From assembly GCA_025602905.1 (NCBI GenBank), contig JAHLKI010000001.1, positions 2,604,001 to 2,668,000 on the forward strand: a stretch of DNA of 64,000 nt, given 5' to 3'. The notes beneath the pieces were generated by a model. That model was given only the letters and a program-made list of their open reading frames with translations, was not told the origin of the DNA and did not search any database. Position numbers and translations under genes: made by a program. Positions 59,151 to 64,000 of this stretch are shown here, piece after piece (position 1 is the first letter of the stretch; the number at the start of each line of letters is the position of its first letter). This DNA comes from Phlyctochytrium arcticum. Its lineage: Eukaryota > Chytridiomycota > Chytridiomycetes > Chytridiales > Chytridiaceae.

Positions 59151-59327
59151 TTCATATCCGGCCTAGCTTGCCGAGGCCGAGGGCGACCTAACGTAAGGGA
59201 TCTTTTGCGATGCCTCTTAGTGTGGAAGCACTCAGCACACAATTTTTGGGGCTTTTCAGAGCTGCAGCTCTACCTACATTTTAAAGGATGAAACAATTAT
59301 ATATTTTCATGGGTCATCAGAACAAGT

Positions 59328-59368
59328 CCCCTTGATTCCGCGGAATCTCGGGATTCTGCGGAAAGGGG
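59328..59368. repeat. Inverted repeat (hairpin), arms about 17-20 nt, 4-nt loop
   Basis: Left arm 59328-59347 and right arm 59352-59368 pair around loop TCGG, with one mismatch and a small bulge. The arms contain the palindrome TTCCGCGGAA. It could be a regulatory site for a zinc-cluster factor, an RNA hairpin or a transposon-end relic. Confidence 0.6.
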
Positions 59369-62300
59369 TATTTTAGCACGCGGGCCCGAGTTTGAATTTT
59401 CCCACGCTGCGTTCCACTTGCTGCGTCAACCAACCCCAATCAAACATCGAACGTCCAAAATGTGCACACTGAATAGCTGAATATGATATGATATTTTTGG
59501 TTCAATTTGGAATGAGTGATACATCTTTTATGCGTTTTGATCGATGAATCCTGTACTTGATGACCATACCTGCGTACAATTACGATTAGTTTGACCGCAT
59601 CCTTCCAAATTAAGCTCGCCACAGGTCTGCTCCGACTGGAATGTCATGACCCCACCTTTGCGTGCCACCTGAGCCTGGGCCGCTATGCGTATTGAACTAA
59701 AGTTCTGAAGTCGCTAAAATATTGACTCTTTATTGAGGCAGGCTAGAATAGCAATTGCGAGAAACAACGTTGGCAAAACATACGTTCTGCTCTTATGGAG
59801 TTGTTGCCCCGCATCCTCTCATTGGCACTGCGGGGTCTTCATCTCTTAGTTTGATATTTTCTAGTCTTACATTTTTCTACAACTCAGTGTCCGTTTGGAC
59901 CGCAAATTTGCGACAAAATAATGATGGAGGTTACAATATCCAAGTTTACGAGCTTCCGCAACCACCATTAGAAAGCCTGATTGATTTCAGGTACAAATTG
60001 TGCAAAAAAAATGGTTCTCTAACCATCAGGTTTGCTTCCTATGCAAATTGCTGCTCATTGGAAGGAAATTTTTTAAAACCTAGATCTAGGTCGAGAAAAA
60101 CGGTCCGGCGACCGTCTTAAGTGCCACTTGAGTCCTTTCTGGGACCAAAAATATCCATTTTAGGAACAAAAATGTTCAGATTAGACCTCGCCTTGGGTCC
60201 GAGGTTGGAAAACGGTCAGTCTGGGTTGTCAGAGAAAAGGAGACTTCGACCCTGACTTCGACCTGCTTTGGAGGTGTAAGTGTTTGGGTGTAGAATCGAG
60301 GTGTCCTCAGCTTCTGTCGCTTCTGCCGCTCCGCTGCCTTTCATCGCACTGAATTGTCAAGAGGTGGGTCAGGTACTCCGTACTCGGGTGCAGAAGTGCC
60401 AGGTTGGCCAGGTTCACATCATCTTTACTCTGTTCCTGTCATTTCTTCTCTTATCCCAGACGTTGGTTCGCAGCGATATCAAATGCTTGCACAGCAATCA
60501 ATGTCAACATTGAGGCGACTTACCTTACCCCAGCCTTTGATCCGGCCACTGTTTACATTATGGTCGACTTGCGGAAGCCAACCTATCCCAAACACGCAAA
60601 TCGGACATGAACGACGGGAAGCCAACGTGCGAGTCTTTCATGACTTGGATAGGAGACCGCCCCCGCAGTCAAGAAGGTTAATGGGCATGAATCGGGTCCA
60701 TGCATAGATTGGCGATGCCAGAATAACGGTGATGCCAAACGTGTCATACTCGTGAAGTTTCGTACATAAGACGACATGCAAATCGGTCTGAACTATTCCA
60801 ACCCAGGGAAGTGGTGGGAAAATCATATATAAAATGGAGGCCGCGAATGCGTTGGAAAGGAAACAATGATTTAGAAATTCCCATCACTCACTAGTACACA
60901 TGTATGATCTTGATTCTTTTTGTCTTCCTCTCTGCCAGCGCCTCTCCACCCCCGCACTGCAATTCGTGCCATTAATGTCTAGGTCACCCTAGAATCCTGG
61001 ATCGCGACGACGCACGGGTCCAGCGGCTCCTTGGAAGTCGAATCAAAGTTCGTAACAGATGGCTGTTGCTTGAACAGAGGTAAAACTGCCAAGATGACAG
61101 AACATAACAAGACAAGACTGATAACCCGACATGTAACTAATTGTATTGGTGATTGGCAATGTACAGGACACCAGAGCTACTACTATCTGGCCCATAGTCC
61201 AAGTAGAGGGGGGGGGGACTGGGGAGGCTCTACCCCTTTTTGTAATAAGCAATCTTGCAGTGCACTCGCGGCCACGATCCGCCCAGTTGGATAGCGCGAC
61301 TTGCTAGCGTTGCCCTCTCGGCGGGTTGAACGAGGCCGTTGATCGAAGGAATATGGTGGCAAATCCGGACCGTTTTGGGCGCTGAGGGACGGATTTTGCA
61401 GGAGGAGTCGCAACTCCCCGTTCAACTTCTTCCATGCGGGTGTCCGGTTTGGTGTCACACCCTAGTGCCTTGATCTCCCCCCACGACCACGGCGGCTGCC
61501 GGTAATCCTAATACCAGGAGAAGATCCAAATTCAGCGACTCAGGCAAAAAATTCCCACTGCTTTCAAGAAAGATAAGGGCGATGATGAGTTTTTTGTACA
61601 GAAATGATAGATCAAGGGACGTTACCTGGAAAGTGTTGAGTCCAAGAGGTTGTTGAGGCCAGGAGGCTGTTGAGTCCAGAGAGAGGTCGAGGGAATGTCA
61701 AGTACAGGTCGTAGCAAGCATCTAGAACACCACCCGTTTTTCTTATCTGTCCATTGGCTCAGACATCTGACGTGTTTGGCGTGCTTCCACTGAAAAAATA
61801 ATTGCGGGATATCCCCCATTAAGGAAAATGTCTGCAAAGGAGAATGGACGGGTATCGTCCTCCTCTGCGAACTCCGCTCTACTCCTTCTCGTCGTCTATA
61901 TACCAGCAGAACTCCCAGCCGGTGCGTGGGTGCGTGAGGGTGAGTGCGGTGGAGCTCAATCTGGCCGAGGTGAGATGCTGATAGCCCGTGCTGCTCGGCA
62001 TACATCTGCTTGGCCCAGTGGCCGTCAAACGCCTTGGAACGTCGGTTGAGAAGATGGCGGTTTCGTGGAGAGCGGTCTGTCGGTATGTATTACTTTGCGA
62101 GACCCTAGAGAGACGGATGGAAAAATGTCAACACCAAAATCATAGAAAAAACATTAACCCGTGTCTTGCATACCAGTATTTGGTTTGGGGGTGTGTCTGA
62201 TATCGAATTTGGTCTTCAGAGTACGGATTGGTCCAGGATTGGTTTTCCTCATGCTGTCAAACCCTGATTTGACGCTTTGTCTTGATTCGAGAGGCAGCCT

Positions 62301-62674
62301 GACTTGAAAGAAGTATTGACGAACTTGACGTTTGTAATGTGCCAGGCACATCCCAGATGAGGATACGTCTGCCGAATCCTCAAACAAGGATGTGCCTGCC
62401 TGTAAAGTAGGTTTTTTGTGTTGGATGGGGAGGGGAATTTGGCGGAGGGAAAGTGTGGAGGAGAACAGCCCGCGTTGAAGCCCGCGTGCGTGAATGGAGT
62501 GGCTGGTCTGTTCATTCGGCGCAGCAACGGAATGAACTCCGACCTGATTCACCTGAACTCCGACTTGGATCTTGGACCCTGGGGACGTTTGATAATAAAG
62601 ATATTTGGTTTGCGCATCCAACTTGAATTAAAAAAGAAAAAAGAGAGACCACATATTACATTCTCAACGTAACA

Positions 62675-62990
62675 TTATACCCTATGTAAGCTGTCCACTA
62701 CTAAACTGTCCTCAGCCTCGGTACCTGCTGCCACTGAAATCCAACTCGGCACAAACTCTTTGGCGTCAATGATCCATTCAAAAAGACGCTCTGTTTTGGG
62801 TTTGGTGTTTTCAGTATCGCTAATCCAGCTTGGAACGAATTCTTTTGCGTGGATGTTCCATTCCGATGAACGCCGTGACTGGGTTTGGATTACCGTTCCG
62901 TCCGCGATTGGCTTGCTTGAACTTTGAACTGGTGTCTTTTTGCGGGCATGGAAAAGCTTCCATGGGATACTGTTTGGCGCAGTAGACCCC
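62675..62990 (-). other. ORF segment with two PAM2-like motifs
   Basis: A minus-strand open frame (stop at 62675) encoding two near-identical 15-residue motifs: EWNIHAKEFVPSWIS (about 62826-62870) and EWIIDAKEFVPSWIS (about 62745-62790). Both fit the PAM2 consensus (L/W-N-x-x-A-x-E-F-x-P) that binds the MLLE domain of poly(A)-binding protein. The segment lies directly downstream of, and in open frame across, a Helitron-derived fragment, so it may be a captured exon or the end of an unrelated gene. The 5' end and gene status are unknown. Confidence 0.5.
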
Positions 62991-63729
62991 AGCGGATGGT
63001 GGGGCATAGTAGAGACTGACAATAGTAAGTCCCCGCTTACGAACGGTCCACGGCTTTTTGGTACGATTCCAGACAAATTTCTGGGGACATTGATGTATGT
63101 CAAGGTGTTGGCCAATGCCGCTTTGGCTGGGTCTGCGTTTGCAGCAAAAAAGGTTCACCCCTTGGGCACGAAAGGCATCACCGAAGTTTGCAAGGAATTG
63201 CTCTTCTGGCTCTTTGGCATTGGAATTGTCCTCGTAGAAGTGTGAGGCGGGAGGCTGACGAGTGCCGGCAGACAAGACAGCTGCCCATCCAAGCTCAAAG
63301 ATCCTGGCCACGGCGATGGGAACCCAACGTTGATTTCCTTCAACAATTTGCGATGCAAAAACATGGTGCGAACTATAGACAGCACAAGAGGGAAACGTTA
63401 GAATAAAAATTTCACTATCACCAGGCATATGCAATGTTTTGATCTCACCAGAAACAAGAAAGGAGGAAACGAGAAAGGAACTCGACATGATTGATTCGAC
63501 AACCGCAATGCTGGGTGTTCTTGAGGGGCCGGTCCAATACCGCGCGTAGATCCCCGCCTTGCTGAAAGATGAAGTTGCGTTCGTTGGGCGAATGGTATGC
63601 AAGACGTTCCACGGCCGGTGAGCGTTCGTACAGACCAAAGTCAAAGAGTCTGCAGCGGGATTCCGACGCCGACACGTATCGACAGTCAACATACTGCTTG
63701 ATTTCGTTGACGGCTTCATCTGAGGGTCG
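62990..63729 (-). mobile_element. Helitron Rep/helicase gene fragment, broken
   Basis: Two pieces of the conserved linker region of Helitron replicases. Piece A (63729-63511): DEAVNEIKQYVD, RYVSASES, LYERSPAVERLAYHSPNERN. Piece B (about 63157-62990): NADPAKAALANTLTYIN, KFVWNRTKKPWTVRKRG, APPSAG, with a 1-nt frameshift between YIN and KFVW. In intact elements A and B are nearly contiguous; here about 350 bp of unrelated sequence lies between them. The upstream rolling-circle HUH domain is not visible to the window edge, and the downstream Pif1 helicase is absent, so this is a remnant. Confidence 0.8.
63158..63510. other. About 350-bp insertion inside the Helitron fragment
   Basis: Sequence between the two Helitron pieces with no Helitron similarity. 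It has an open minus-strand frame (ASHFYEDNSNAKEPEEQ) but no recognised domain and no clear terminal repeats. Confidence 0.45.
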
Positions 63730-64000
63730 TGCTATATGCAATAGTTTCAATTTTCTTTGGTCGAAACACGCGGATATATTTTACGTCAGGATCAAAATAA
63801 CCTTTCGCAAAAAAGGTTGCTTCTATGCTCGTCTTTTGACAAATCATTATTTTTAATCGCGCAGCACACAAATATGGCTCAACCTCATAATCAGAAGTGG
63901 TAGCATGATGATTCGTTGGCAAGGATCGTGAGAAAACAGCGAGTCTAATCAAGGGGTGAATGTGATAAACTCTTGATGTCGCTACCAAGATCCTAAACAT
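63730..64000. other. Right edge, no gene recognised
   Basis: A minus-strand frame is open to the edge but shows no Helitron or other known motif. Confidence 0.35.

Larger units (their letters stand above)
58333..62674. other. Gene-poor region with isolated promoter-like and hairpin elements
   Basis: No recognised protein gene. Unassigned frames: 58444-58866 (+, 140 codons), 60280-60707 (+), 61183-61458 (-) and 61622-62005 (-). A TATA box with CT-rich leader at 59086-59150 and a hairpin at 59328-59368 are listed separately. A run of nine or more G lies near 61208. Confidence 0.45.

Noticed and set aside
61206..61216. Run of nine or more G as a possible G-quadruplex or telomere-like signal
   Set aside because: A single homopolymer run without further G tracts; too little to call.
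1..64000. tRNA, rRNA, CRISPR or bacterial-type operon features
   Set aside because: No tRNA B-box-like GGTTCGANTCC sequences, rRNA or spaced-repeat arrays were found; gene structure is clearly eukaryotic.

Overview
The window is nuclear DNA from a filamentous fungus, most likely a mushroom-forming basidiomycete. The genes are cut by many short GT..AG introns, mostly 50-65 bp, and several coding exons are under 25 nt. The gene set (ATG13, Itc1-type remodeller subunit, SMC6, Kap123-type importin, exosome Rrp43, hydroxymethylbilane synthase, PLP1, AIM19-like, SepH-type kinase) is ordinary fungal housekeeping. No species is claimed. Exon boundaries were read by hand from splice sites and frame continuity. 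Where I give an exon list, every junction keeps frame.

Layout. 0.45-2.76 kb (-): secreted, membrane-anchored GH79 glycosidase. 4.0-8.5 kb (+): SulP-type vacuolar permease with STAS and cyclic-nucleotide-binding-like domains. 8.9-9.4 kb (+): small unknown ORF. 9.95-14.5 kb (-): a whole DIRS-type tyrosine-recombinase retrotransposon with inverted terminal repeats and a perfectly matching internal complementary region, flanked by an unexpected 42-bp direct repeat. 14.7-16.1 kb (+): unknown zinc-finger/multi-membrane protein directly beside the element. 16.5-17.9 kb (-): AIP-like FKBP-TPR co-chaperone. 18.2-21.5 kb (+): ATG13. 21.7-23.4 kb (+): leucine-rich-repeat protein. 24.1-26.0 kb (+): RNF126-like RING E3. 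26.3-29.7 kb (-): Itc1/ACF1-type subunit. 32.0-35.1 kb (+): 17-exon kinase joining a calponin-homology domain, a SepH/Cdc7-type kinase domain and a C-terminal CaaX box. 35.4-36.2 kb (-): PLP1/TXNDC9. 36.5-37.5 kb (+): HEM3. 37.9-38.5 kb (-): AIM19-like. 38.8-39.9 kb (+): RRP43. 40.1-44.8 kb (-): SMC6. 45.0-48.6 kb (+): Kap123/IPO4. 48.6-55.4 kb: gene-poor. 55.4-58.3 kb (+): seven-blade WD40/coiled-coil protein. 58.3-64 kb: gene-poor, ending in a broken Helitron fragment beside an ORF with two PAM2-like motifs.

The housekeeping genes are not a pathway. Many form tight divergent pairs with short shared promoters (AIP/ATG13, PLP1/HEM3, AIM19/RRP43, SMC6/KAP123). The accessory content sits in three places: the DIRS insertion, the 48.6-55.4 kb desert, and the right end with Helitron debris. 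The best candidates for something new are the CH-kinase-CaaX architecture, the 42-bp repeat abutting both DIRS ends, and the tandem PAM2-like motifs next to the Helitron remnant.
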